From the NCBI GenBank assembly GCA_017615955.1, contig JAFZZD010000253.1, positions 1-13,774 of the forward strand: a stretch of DNA of 13,774 nt, given 5' to 3'. The stretch is from Victivallales bacterium (lineage in GTDB: Bacteria; Verrucomicrobiota; Lentisphaeria; Oligosphaerales; Oligosphaeraceae). Below the pieces are notes generated by a model. That model was not told where the DNA came from. It did no database searches and saw only the letters and a program-made list of their open reading frames with translations. A program made the position numbers and the translations under genes. This document shows, piece after piece, positions 1 to 7,456 of the stretch (position 1 is the stretch's first letter; every line of letters starts with the position of its first letter).

Positions 1-117
1 CACATCCAGGTGCGGCTGGAAGTCACGCGTCCTGATGCGCGGCCAATGGCCGCGCACATACCTACCCTCTTGGGGAACATAGCGTTTCACCAACATAAAA
101 ACAAGGAGAAATCATAA
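1..117 (+). CDS. 3' end of an upstream gene (partial, tentative)
   Basis: Frame 1 is open from the window edge to a TAA at 115-117, which overlaps the ATG of the next gene by one base (TAATG), an arrangement typical of translationally coupled genes. The residues begin HIQVRLEVTRPDARP, vaguely like the end of a beta-rich carbohydrate-active protein. The last codons coincide with the ribosome-binding site of the next gene. Frame 2 is also open to base 82, so the choice of frame is uncertain. No function can be assigned from 38 residues. Confidence 0.35.
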   Translation, partial: HIQVRLEVTRPDARPMAAHIPTLLGNIAFHQHKNKEKS

Positions 118-956
118 TGGGACGCAGAAACGACAATCTTTGGATGTGGGGCGATGTGCTGGATAAGATTCCAAGCAAGGCGAATTGCGTGCCTGGTCTT
201 TCTTACACAAGCCTTGAGACCGCTGCTGAATACATGGGGTGCGGCAGTGCCTTCTATGTCAATTCAGACTTTGGCTTGGAGCAGATTGACGAAGCACACA
301 TCAGGCGTCTGGCTGGCATAAACAACATCTGCTGCCTGCTGACGCACATTGAGGAAAACGGCCCTGGCCTCGGCGGATGGAAATTGTATTACAAGGAGGC
401 CGCGGAAAAGATCAGCAAACTGTCTGTCACCCATCCTGAAATCAAAAGCGCGTTAATCGACGACTTCCTGTCGGAGACTGGTCCAAGCAGGTACATCACA
501 CCAGAATATGTAAAGGAAGTGCACGATGCGCTTACATCTGCCAATCCTGACCTCAAGTTGTACGTGGTGCAGTATATTGGGCGCCAGAAGCCGCAGGACC
601 TTCTTCCCTTCAAGGACTATATTGACGGCTTCTCCCTCTGGAACTGGATCCACACAGACCACTACTGGGAGGCCGAATACGAACGTGAACTATGGTTCCT
701 CCATGACATGTTCCCTGGCAAAACCATAATCCAGGGGCAATTCATCCACGATTTCGGCGGCAAGAGAGGCGCCATGCCAATGGATATCCTCAAATACCAG
801 TGCGAAAAGATTTTGGAGCAATATGACGCCGGCATGGTGGATGGCTGGTGCCTGCTTCAAAGCGGCTTCCTTAGCAAACCAGACCACCGCGAGCAATTCG
901 AGTACATCAGAAACCTCTGGCATTGGCTCACCAATGGAAGAACTGTACTAAAGTAA
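117..956 (+). CDS. Unrecognised protein, probable TIM-barrel glycosidase-like fold
   Basis: The protein has 279 residues and no signal peptide, so it is probably cytoplasmic. The start is well supported: AAGGAG at 103-108 lies 8 bases before the ATG. I do not recognise the family. Regularly spaced hydrophobic strands end in acidic or aromatic residues: ALIDDFLSETG (about 112-122), LKLYVVQYIG (146-155), IDGFSLWNWIHTD (169-181), KTIIQGQFIHDFGG (203-216) and VDGWCLLQSGF (240-250). This spacing suggests a (beta/alpha)8 barrel with Asp/Glu residues at strand ends, as in many glycoside hydrolases. The DD pair at 115-116 and D215 are candidate active-site residues. It lies 55 bases before a GH36-like gene on the same strand, which supports a role in glycan breakdown. 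That role is inferred from context; only the ORF and its start are directly seen. Confidence 0.8.
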   Translation: MGRRNDNLWMWGDVLDKIPSKANCVPGLSYTSLETAAEYMGCGSAFYVNSDFGLEQIDEAHIRRLAGINNICCLLTHIEENGPGLGGWKLYYKEAAEKISKLSVTHPEIKSALIDDFLSETGPSRYITPEYVKEVHDALTSANPDLKLYVVQYIGRQKPQDLLPFKDYIDGFSLWNWIHTDHYWEAEYERELWFLHDMFPGKTIIQGQFIHDFGGKRGAMPMDILKYQCEKILEQYDAGMVDGWCLLQSGFLSKPDHREQFEYIRNLWHWLTNGRTVLK

Positions 957-1011
957 CGACTTATGCCGTTTATCCTAACCTGCGATTTCTGTCAACAATA
1001 GAGGGCTATCA

Positions 1012-3279
1012 ATGTTTGATGTTTCATATCTGGTAAATGAGATTTCCCGTGGCAAGGCAACTTCACTGCTGCTTGATGGAAAGTGCCGTCCACTTTCGTC
1101 AGGCAAAGTCAAGGTGGATAAAAGCGGATGCCAAGTCCAACTCGGCGCATTGAAAGTACGCATTGACTGCCGCAAAGAGGACGGCTATTTCATCTTTTCC
1201 GCCACGCTGAAGAACACTGGAACAAAAGACCTGCACGTAGGGGACATAACTCTTTTCACGCACAGGGACAGGACCGGCACGTCAGCTTCAGCGGAGCGGA
1301 ATGTCTTCGCCTTCATGGACACGCTGTGCTCCGAAAACTATGTGGAAAATGCAAAATCCAAGGAGGGCAAGCATGCTTCCACACCGCTATGCCTGGTGTA
1401 TGAACTTGCGGCAGGCAAGTGCTTCTTCTCCGCGCAAAGGACATTTGACAAGAACTATGTGCGCTATTCCATGCTGTTTGACGCAAAGAGCGGTCTTTTG
1501 CAGGCAATGGACTGCACAATCCCCGTTGGCGACTATGTGCTGGCACCGAACCATGAAGTCACCACGGACCAGGTCTGCATTGATCTGCACAAGCAGATGT
1601 TGCCACGTGACGCGCTGTACCGATGGGCCGATATGGCAAACCGCTTGTATCACCCCACAATTCCTGACTTCGCGCCCGCTGGATTCTTGTGCGGCTGGCT
1701 CATCAGCACCAAGGCCGAAAAGACAGATTCGCAGATCAGGCGCGTCATGGCGGCCGCCAGCACACTGAAGAAACTCGGCGCGGAATACATCTGGACCAGC
1801 ATTGACAATCTGCTTGACGGCTTGCCAGGAAATTGGCTGGAAAGCAACCGAAGCAATTTCAAAAAAGGTGTGCCCGCATTCCTGAAGGAAATCATACAGG
1901 CTGGCTTCAAGCCAGGACTGTGGATTGCCCCATTCCTTATAGCAGAGGGTTCCAAGGACTTCCCAAAGGTACGCGACTTTCTGCTGAAGGACAAAAACGG
2001 CGAGCCTGAATCCCGTTTCCGCTGGTATTGGGGACCGCTAGACGAAAATGGACTGCTTCCCAAGGCCTATACGCTGGATTCCGACAGGCAGGAAGCCCAC
2101 GATTACTTCGCCAATGTGCTGGAGACCTACACAAAATGGGGTGTGCGCTACTATATGTGCGACTTCATCTCCGATGGGCTTCATAAGGAAAACAACCCCA
2201 GCACCTCCTTCTGCCAGGAAAGCTACAGGAGATTTCTAAGAGGCTTGTCAAAACATGTCTCACCAGACACATTCATCCTGAGCGCAACGGGAACCAGTCT
2301 CTCCGACATCGGTGCGTTTCAGTCATCCCGCATAGGCATGGACTATGGCGAGGCCAGACAGCTTGAACCCACATTCCCATCATATCCCGCCAATTACATC
2401 ATCAACGGCTCATTTGGCTCCAGCGGTGCGCCAAACAAGAATGCCATCCAGAACCTGGCCATGTGGGGCTTCGCCCATAACCGCTTTTTCCAGTGCAACA
2501 GCAATGTGATGACTGTTGACAAGCCAATTTCCATGAACGAGGCAATCATTGCCGCCTCCCTTTTCGGCATTTCGCCAAGCCCAGTCTTCTTCCAGGATGA
2601 CATCGAGCGCATGAGTCCCGAACGCCTCGCCCTCCTGAAGAAAGTCCTGCCGCGCTGCAAGGGCATGCCGGAGGCAAGCGACCTGTTCTCCAAGACCGAT
2701 GCAGACACCGATTTCCTTAGGATATTCCACATACAAATCCACAAGAAATGGGGCAGCTGGACAATTTGCGCAGTATTCAACCTGAATGACTCCTTCAGGA
2801 AAATCGAGCTTAACGCACAGCTTCTGGACCTGCATCCCAAACGCGACTACTGGATGTATGACTTCTGGGACGAGTGCTACATGGGCACCTTCACCGAAAA
2901 ACGCACTGTGGAAATACCCGCCGTCAGCTGCAAGGTCTTCCGCTTCGCAGAAAAACTGGAGCATCCATGGGTTCTTTCCACTGACTTCCATGTGCGCCAG
3001 GGAGATGCGGAACTGGACAGCGTGACCTGGGACGAGAAGAAAATGGTCCTTTCCGGCACTGCACGCCGCGCCGCAGGTGAAAAAGGCGTGATTTTCGTGG
3101 TCTCGCCTGACAAGTGGATGGAGCGCCACTTCAATCGGGGAATGCTGGTGGCGAAGTCCGCCTTGGACAATTTCCTGGTCATTAAACTGCCCATCTCCTT
3201 CAAATCCGACACGCAAAGGTGGAAGATTGAATTCTCGCCATGCAATCAGCCAGTCCATAATGAAATATGGGAGCAATGA
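1012..3279 (+). CDS. GH36-like alpha-galactosidase family glycoside hydrolase
   Basis: The protein has 755 residues and no signal peptide; GAGGG at 1001-1005 lies 6 bases before the ATG. The order fits clan GH-D (GH36/GH31-like): an N-terminal beta region (about 1-200), a catalytic barrel (about 220-550) and a C-terminal beta domain. The barrel shows IDNLLDGLPGNW (264-275), matching the GH36 DDGW...GDW pattern, then FKPGLWIAPF (299-308), matching G-x-K-x-G-L-W. YYMCDFISDG (380-389) puts D384 at the nucleophile position. RIGMDYG (440-446) has R440 and D444 where the family carries its acid/base RxxxD. These assignments are by motif only. Family members hydrolyse alpha-galactosides, but the first motif reads IDN rather than DDG, so the substrate may differ. 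It overlaps the following acetyltransferase gene, so the two are probably co-translated. Confidence 0.85.
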   Translation: MFDVSYLVNEISRGKATSLLLDGKCRPLSSGKVKVDKSGCQVQLGALKVRIDCRKEDGYFIFSATLKNTGTKDLHVGDITLFTHRDRTGTSASAERNVFAFMDTLCSENYVENAKSKEGKHASTPLCLVYELAAGKCFFSAQRTFDKNYVRYSMLFDAKSGLLQAMDCTIPVGDYVLAPNHEVTTDQVCIDLHKQMLPRDALYRWADMANRLYHPTIPDFAPAGFLCGWLISTKAEKTDSQIRRVMAAASTLKKLGAEYIWTSIDNLLDGLPGNWLESNRSNFKKGVPAFLKEIIQAGFKPGLWIAPFLIAEGSKDFPKVRDFLLKDKNGEPESRFRWYWGPLDENGLLPKAYTLDSDRQEAHDYFANVLETYTKWGVRYYMCDFISDGLHKENNPSTSFCQESYRRFLRGLSKHVSPDTFILSATGTSLSDIGAFQSSRIGMDYGEARQLEPTFPSYPANYIINGSFGSSGAPNKNAIQNLAMWGFAHNRFFQCNSNVMTVDKPISMNEAIIAASLFGISPSPVFFQDDIERMSPERLALLKKVLPRCKGMPEASDLFSKTDADTDFLRIFHIQIHKKWGSWTICAVFNLNDSFRKIELNAQLLDLHPKRDYWMYDFWDECYMGTFTEKRTVEIPAVSCKVFRFAEKLEHPWVLSTDFHVRQGDAELDSVTWDEKKMVLSGTARRAAGEKGVIFVVSPDKWMERHFNRGMLVAKSALDNFLVIKLPISFKSDTQRWKIEFSPCNQPVHNEIWEQ

Positions 3280-4037
3280 GAGGAATGATGCACACGCAGA
3301 AATCATTGCTGGCTGACCTGAGCCGCATGGGACTGACTGGAAATGAGAGCATCCTCGTCCACTCATCCATGAAAAGCATTGGCGAAGTGGAGGGACGGGC
3401 AGATGGCGTGCTGGACGCATTGAGCCTTTTTTTCCATGACGGACTACTGCTCTTCCCCTCATTCACATACTCTTCAGTGAACGGAAACGAAGGGCATGAC
3501 TTCTATGACGTGGCCAGCACCCCTGCATGCACGGGTATATTGCCAGAACTGTTCTGGCATCGTCCTGGCGTGCTGCGTTCCCTTCACCCCACCCACTCAA
3601 TTGCGGCCCTCGGCAAAAAGGCTGCCGAATTCATTGCCGGCCACGATACTTTCAACACTGCATTCAATCGCAAAGGACCATTCGGACGCCTCCTGGACTG
3701 GAACGGAAAGGTGCTGTTGATTGGAGTTACCTTGGACCGCTGCACTTTCATACATGCCCTGGAGGAATGGGCTGGCGTGCCAATGCTCTCAAAAGAACCC
3801 ATAAAACTCATATCAAAAAACCATCAGAAAATAGACACGCCTGTTGACCTATATTGGCATACAGGAGCGCATTCCGAGGTGTTTGACCGCATCCTGCCTG
3901 TTTTTCTTGAGCAGAATGTCGTCAAACCAGTGAAGTTCGGCGATGCGCCTACGCTGCTTATGGATTGCAGAATGGCATACGACACGCTGGTGCCAATCCT
4001 AAGACAAAACCCGTCCTTCTTCAAAAACAGGGATTAG
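3276..4037 (+). CDS. AAC(3)-family N-acetyltransferase
   Basis: This has the antibiotic N-acetyltransferase (AAC(3)) fold. Numbered from the upstream ATG at 3267 (256 aa), it shows ILVHSSMKSIG (29-39), LLFPSFTYS (61-69), TGILPELF followed by RSLHPTHSIAALG (104-116), and GKVLLIGV...FIHALEE (147-167). The His residues of HPTHS and the H-A-L-E-E segment are the family's active-site signatures; the enzymes transfer acetyl from acetyl-CoA to an amine. I chose the ATG at 3276 because it overlaps the previous stop as ATGA; 3267, 3285 and 3288 are alternatives, and GAGAGG at 3278-3283 could serve the last two. The family contains aminoglycoside-resistance enzymes but also many chromosomal members of unknown substrate. 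Next to a glycoside hydrolase, an amino sugar is a plausible acceptor; this is inference. Confidence 0.85.
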   Translation: MRGMMHTQKSLLADLSRMGLTGNESILVHSSMKSIGEVEGRADGVLDALSLFFHDGLLLFPSFTYSSVNGNEGHDFYDVASTPACTGILPELFWHRPGVLRSLHPTHSIAALGKKAAEFIAGHDTFNTAFNRKGPFGRLLDWNGKVLLIGVTLDRCTFIHALEEWAGVPMLSKEPIKLISKNHQKIDTPVDLYWHTGAHSEVFDRILPVFLEQNVVKPVKFGDAPTLLMDCRMAYDTLVPILRQNPSFFKNRD

Positions 4038-4080
4038 CATGCGCCACCGCAAAAACACCGAATAACCATTTTTCAACTAA

Positions 4081-4171
4081 GCCAATCTCAGAAACTGTCA
4101 TGCCAAGCCGCAAATTATCGGTGCCGCTGGCTTTTAGCCAACGGAAAAGGCATGCATTTCCAACAGTTTTG
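4081..4171. repeat. ~90 bp intergenic repeat, copy A
   Basis: This copy aligns along its whole length with 4212-4298 at roughly three bases in four. Both run from GCCAAT(C/T)TCA through ATGCCA(A/C)GCCGCAAA and GCCGCTGG to AGTTTTG. The middle holds a short hairpin, TGGCT-TTT-AGCCA, at about 4128-4140. It lies just after the acetyltransferase gene, so it may act as a REP-like element or a transcription end. Confidence 0.7.
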
Positions 4172-4211
4172 TAATTACATTTGCAAGAAAATGAATCAAG
4201 CTTCCATTAGA

Positions 4212-4298
4212 GCCAATTTCAAAACTCTTATGCCACGCCGCAAACTCTCGTAGCCGCTGGTTTAGCCAGCTGAAATGGCTTGCAATGCCAATAGTTTT
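4212..4298. repeat. ~90 bp intergenic repeat, copy B
   Basis: This is the second, diverged copy of the unit at 4081-4171, in the same orientation with about 40 bases between them. Its core hairpin is GCTGG-TTTAG-CCAGC (about 4256-4270). Base changes in the copies keep the hairpins paired, which suggests the structure matters. Confidence 0.7.
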
Positions 4299-4338
4299 GC
4301 AAAATGTCGGTATAGAACAGCAAAATGTCGGTATAGAA
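4299..4338 (+). repeat. Two tandem 21 bp repeats (TGTCGGTATAG type)
   Basis: GCAAAATGTCGGTATAGAA occurs at 4299-4317 and again, identically, at 4320-4338. The inner word TGTCGGTATAG closely matches the inverted TGTCGGTGTAG pair at 11453-11486. Insertion sequences of the IS21 type begin with TGT and carry repeated end sites, so this may be a left-behind IS end. The remaining bases to 4418 show no gene or clear signal. Confidence 0.65.
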
Positions 4339-4418
4339 TGACATCCTGTGCAGCTATAATGCTTTCAAGCAATAGGCAATGTTACAACATGACTTCAGAC
4401 AATTCGTTCAAGCCAAGG

Positions 4419-5978
4419 TCAGGAGCGGAGTTCCTTCCATTCGCCTATGCGGCCCTTTGTTGAATCGAAATTTACCCCCACCATACGGACAGGAAGACCA
4501 CAGCTTTGGAACTTCTCATAGTAGCGTCGGTCAATGATCTGGTCCAGTGCCTCATCGGGGCGTTTGTCCAGTTTGAACTCAAATATGAAGATTGTCCTGT
4601 TTGTGCGGATGTAGGCGTCAATGCGCCCTTGGTTAGTGCAGGATTCTGCCTCGATGTCAGAGCCGAGCAGGAGGAATACGACAAAGAATATGGTCTGGTA
4701 GTATTTCTCGTCCTTGATGTGCAGCTTGTAGCCGATGTTCGCAAAGACGCCCTGAAGAATGATCAGGAACCCGTCTAGGTCATCTGCCATGATGGCGTCC
4801 TGCATTTTCTCGATAAGGGTGTCACCTGTGCCACGCGCAAGATTGCCGTAGAATTCCAGAAGCCGGATGCAGAATGTGTCCTGAACCTCCTTGTCCGGAA
4901 AGCCAAGCCGATATTTGACGCCACGCGTCCCTTGTTTGACGTCCTTTATGGTATAGTATCCTGTCTGCCAGAGCATTCCTGTTACATTCAAGCGGTCAAG
5001 TTCGTAGGCTGAAAACACGCTCTCGCCGTACCATTCGGATAGGGCCGCCTCGTGGTTATAAGCCCGCTTCGCCATCAGCTTCAGCAGAAAGCTTGGTGTG
5101 CCTGTGCTGTCCCAGTAGTTGGAAAACTTGCTGTGATTCGCAAAGAACTTGGTGATTGACACGGGGTTGCAGACGTGCGTGTCGGCCTCGGAGAACCGAT
5201 AGCCATCATACCACGAAAGAAGCTGCGCCATAAGCTCCTCCTCGGAGACGTCATTGGCCTTTGCCGCATCGGGAATCCTGTCCGCATAGTATTGGCGTAT
5301 CTCCGCCTCCGTGAAGCCGAGCATTCCAGCGTAGTCTTGATTCAGGGTAATGTCAGTGAGGTTGTTCAGTTTTGAGAACAGCGAGACGTGGCTGAATTTG
5401 CTGACGCCAGTCATGAACACGAAACGCTCATAGTCCATTTCCTTCTTGATTGCCGAATAGAAGTCAGCCAGCGTGTCCCTGATGGCCGTGACATCAGGCT
5501 GGTCAATATTCTCAAGAATTGGCTTGTCATATTCATCCAGCAGTATTACCGCCTGTGACGTGCCAGCGACCTTCTCAATAAGGTCGGAGAACGATGATGC
5601 AAGCTGGTGAGTCTGGATGTTCACATCCACATTGTGCAGCTGGGCTAGGCGCGTCATCATTCTGGCGAGGTAATCGCGCAGTTCATCCTCGGAACGTGCA
5701 TCGCAGTTTGCCATGTCCAGGTGAAGCACAGGGTACTGCCTCCAGTCGTAGGGCTTGCTATATAGAGCTAGCCCCTTGAACAGCTCCCTCTTGCCCTCGA
5801 ACACTGCCTTCAGAGTGGATATGAGAAGGGACTTTCCGAAACGGCGTGGACGTGACAGAAAATACAGTTCCTTTGCTGGTCTTATCAGCTGCCAGATGTA
5901 CTCCGTCTTGTCTACATACAGGAAATTGCCCCGTATGATGTCCTCAAAATTATAGATGCTGGTTGTCAGATCCTTCAT
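4419..5978 (-). CDS. AAA-ATPase-like protein with C-terminal PD-(D/E)XK nuclease domain (DUF1703 type)
   Basis: The protein has 519 residues, the usual length of this family. The N-terminus (NFEDIIRGNFLYVDKTEYI, then FLSRPRRFGKSLL at 40-52) carries the family's Walker A variant RPRRFGKS. VILLDEYDKPI (144-154) is the Walker B motif, and FVFMTGVSKFSHVSLFSKLN (186-205) is the conserved sensor region. The C-terminus carries a PD-(D/E)XK-like core: GRIDAYI (451-457), then IFIFEFKLDK (463-472), with D454, E467 and K469 as the expected triad. The family occurs in many copies in gut anaerobes and is linked to mobile DNA, but its biological role is not established. All key residues seem present, so it looks intact. 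It stands alone on the minus strand. The start sits behind only a weak GGGA, and inverted repeats in the leader may affect translation. Confidence 0.9.
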   Translation of the reverse strand: MKDLTTSIYNFEDIIRGNFLYVDKTEYIWQLIRPAKELYFLSRPRRFGKSLLISTLKAVFEGKRELFKGLALYSKPYDWRQYPVLHLDMANCDARSEDELRDYLARMMTRLAQLHNVDVNIQTHQLASSFSDLIEKVAGTSQAVILLDEYDKPILENIDQPDVTAIRDTLADFYSAIKKEMDYERFVFMTGVSKFSHVSLFSKLNNLTDITLNQDYAGMLGFTEAEIRQYYADRIPDAAKANDVSEEELMAQLLSWYDGYRFSEADTHVCNPVSITKFFANHSKFSNYWDSTGTPSFLLKLMAKRAYNHEAALSEWYGESVFSAYELDRLNVTGMLWQTGYYTIKDVKQGTRGVKYRLGFPDKEVQDTFCIRLLEFYGNLARGTGDTLIEKMQDAIMADDLDGFLIILQGVFANIGYKLHIKDEKYYQTIFFVVFLLLGSDIEAESCTNQGRIDAYIRTNRTIFIFEFKLDKRPDEALDQIIDRRYYEKFQSCGLPVRMVGVNFDSTKGRIGEWKELRS

Positions 5979-5985
5979 GGCGAAT

Positions 5986-6058
5986 CACTGTTTTTTCCCA
6001 TTCTGAATGCTTTATCCAGTTCAAGTCATTGGCAATGTAGATTGCCTCAAAAACAGTG
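5986..6058 (-). promoter_or_regulatory. Nested inverted repeats in the leader of the ATPase gene
   Basis: CACTGTTTTT at 5986-5995 pairs exactly with AAAAACAGTG at 6049-6058, and inside this lies a second hairpin, GGCAAT-GTAG-ATTGCC (6031-6046). In the transcript the 3' arm would end 7 bases before the ATG and would cover the only ribosome-binding-site-like purine run. The pairing is seen; control of translation is inferred. Confidence 0.4.
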
Positions 6059-6131
6059 GGTAATGTAACCCTTATGAGCCATTTTTCATCTTATGATTTT
6101 CTTTTTTCACTTTGAAATTACATCTTTGCCG

Positions 6132-6264
6132 TAATCGGTCACTCCTCTCTAGTGTTTACATACAAGTGAAGCATCCATCCTATGAGCACACGCTTATTCA
6201 GGTTGCCTTAGCTGGAATAGCGTTTTGGCGTTAGAAAGCGCCAATGGGAAGTGACCGATCATTA
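6132..6264. repeat. Short inverted repeat pair enclosing ~105 bp
   Basis: TAATCGGTCACT (6132-6143) faces AGTGACCGATCATTA (6250-6264); the arms match apart from a three-base insertion. Inside is a perfect hairpin, TTGGCG-TTAGAAAG-CGCCAA (6225-6244). No ORF is present. The shape is like a small non-autonomous element, but no target duplication is evident. The rest of 5979-6304 holds nothing else I can support. Confidence 0.4.
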
Positions 6265-6304
6265 TTCTTCATGAGTTAGGCTCTGTGTTAATCTTGTTTT
6301 GGTT

Positions 6305-7456
6305 TTAGCTGCCCGAATTTGTCTGGCACGTTATGGAGATATTCGCCAGTTGGTGACCAGGAGGAGCATATTCAGCCTTGCCGTTGCGAGTTCGATTCCG
6401 ATATAAATTAACAGCAATGGGGCCAGCAAATAGGGGGTCGTCAATGCCGATGGAAGCAAAAGGTATGTAAACATCCATAAGCCAGCGGTCATCATATCTG
6501 TGCAGTCCGATCCATGTCTTGCTTTCCCCCTTGCCCCTGGACTGCGCTATGTCCTTCACCCTCTGCCGCCCCTCGCCGTACAGCCACTGGGCGAAATCGT
6601 GCAGGGCCATCATGTCGGAGTAGCTTAAATTCCGCGCAAGCGCGAAGGCGGGAATCTGCCCCGCCGCGTATTGGGCCTGGTCCTTCCAGTCCCTGCGCAG
6701 TTCACGCAGCTTCGCGTTGATGACCTTCGCCTGCGCCTGGATCGTGGCGTTCCTCGCCTTCTCCGCGATGTGCACTATGTCCCAGTATGAGCCGATGCCC
6801 GCCAGGCCGTTCCTCGCGTACACGGACAGCGCCTCCACCAGCTCGTCGAAGTGCAGCGTGTTCTCCACGATCTCGTCCGCCAGTATGCAGGAATCCAGTA
6901 TCGCCCGCACGTCCCCGTCGATGACCGCCTGGTGGTTGTTGCGGTAGACGGATATGAGAACTCCCTTCAGCCCCGCGAAGCCCCATGCAAGCTCGGACTG
7001 CCCCTCCGCCTGCGGCACCGTTCCGAACAGCATGTAGTCCTGGAACGCCTCGGCAAAGGCATCGTCCGGATTCTCCTGTGTTCCAGCCCACGCCTCCACC
7101 GCCTTCAGCTGTCCGTGCAGGCTGCTGTTCAAATCTGGGTACTTCTGGACGAAGTCCATCGCCAACGCCCGCACCCATTTCGCCGTGCGCCTGAAAAGCC
7201 CCTGGAAGTCGCCCTCCCCATGCTCCAGCGAATTCAGCAATGCGCGGTAGTTGTCCCCCATGGAGTTTCCAGGAAAGCTGAATGCGCCGCGCCCCACGCG
7301 CCGTATCGCCCCTATGTCCTCGCCCTCATAGACGCTGAATCGTGTATTGTTGTCACTGTTTGTATCAAAGCCGCTTGACAAAAGGGCTTTTTGCGCCACG
7401 TTAAGTACCGAGGCGGCGCTTGATTTCGGGCTCCCTGCCGGGAGATCACCCTTCAA
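6305..7456 (-). pseudogene. 3' part of a frameshifted polyvalent protein, ending in a CBM9-like tail
   Basis: The frame has 383 codons and its first codon is TTG, overlapping the previous stop; no ribosome-binding site is apparent. It is probably not an independent gene but the continuation of the upstream frame after a one-base shift at 7467-7471. Residues 39-42 (RFSV) repeat the linker found upstream. Residues about 120-205 are helical: DDAFAEAFQDYMLFG, FAGLKGVLISVYRN and VRAILDSCILADEI follow the order of a helical segment I recall from large phage polyvalent proteins (EkFArafEaY...fk.WL..iY...vfdRmLA.deEI). From about residue 313 the character changes to a CBM9-like beta domain. Base composition shifts at the same point, at about 6520-6530. 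The function of the intact protein is unknown. Confidence 0.7.
6335..6520 (-). pseudogene. CBM9-like domain fragment fused in frame to the polyvalent protein
   Basis: Residues 313-374 of the 383-codon frame contain RWLMDVYIPFASIG and AVNLYRNRTRNG. These match the carbohydrate family 9-like pattern W-x-x-E-(V/I)-x-I-P-(F/Y)...G, then (V/I)N-(L/F)-x-R-x-R seen in large glycan-active proteins. Only the last third or so of such a domain is present, and the rest is not found elsewhere in the window. It is best read as the 3' stump of a host gene joined to mobile DNA. Confidence 0.55.

Noticed and set aside
2410..3462. 350-codon open frame on the minus strand
   Set aside because: It lies opposite the GH36-like gene, whose motifs and operon context are clear. 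Low stop density comes from the codon use of that gene.
3276..4037. AAC(3)-like gene as an acquired aminoglycoside-resistance gene
   Set aside because: It is embedded in an operon with a glycoside hydrolase and has no mobile flank of its own. Family membership alone does not show resistance.
4419..5978. ATPase-nuclease gene as part of a named phage-defence system
   Set aside because: There is no partner gene and this family has no established defence role. The neighbours are repeats and pseudogenes.
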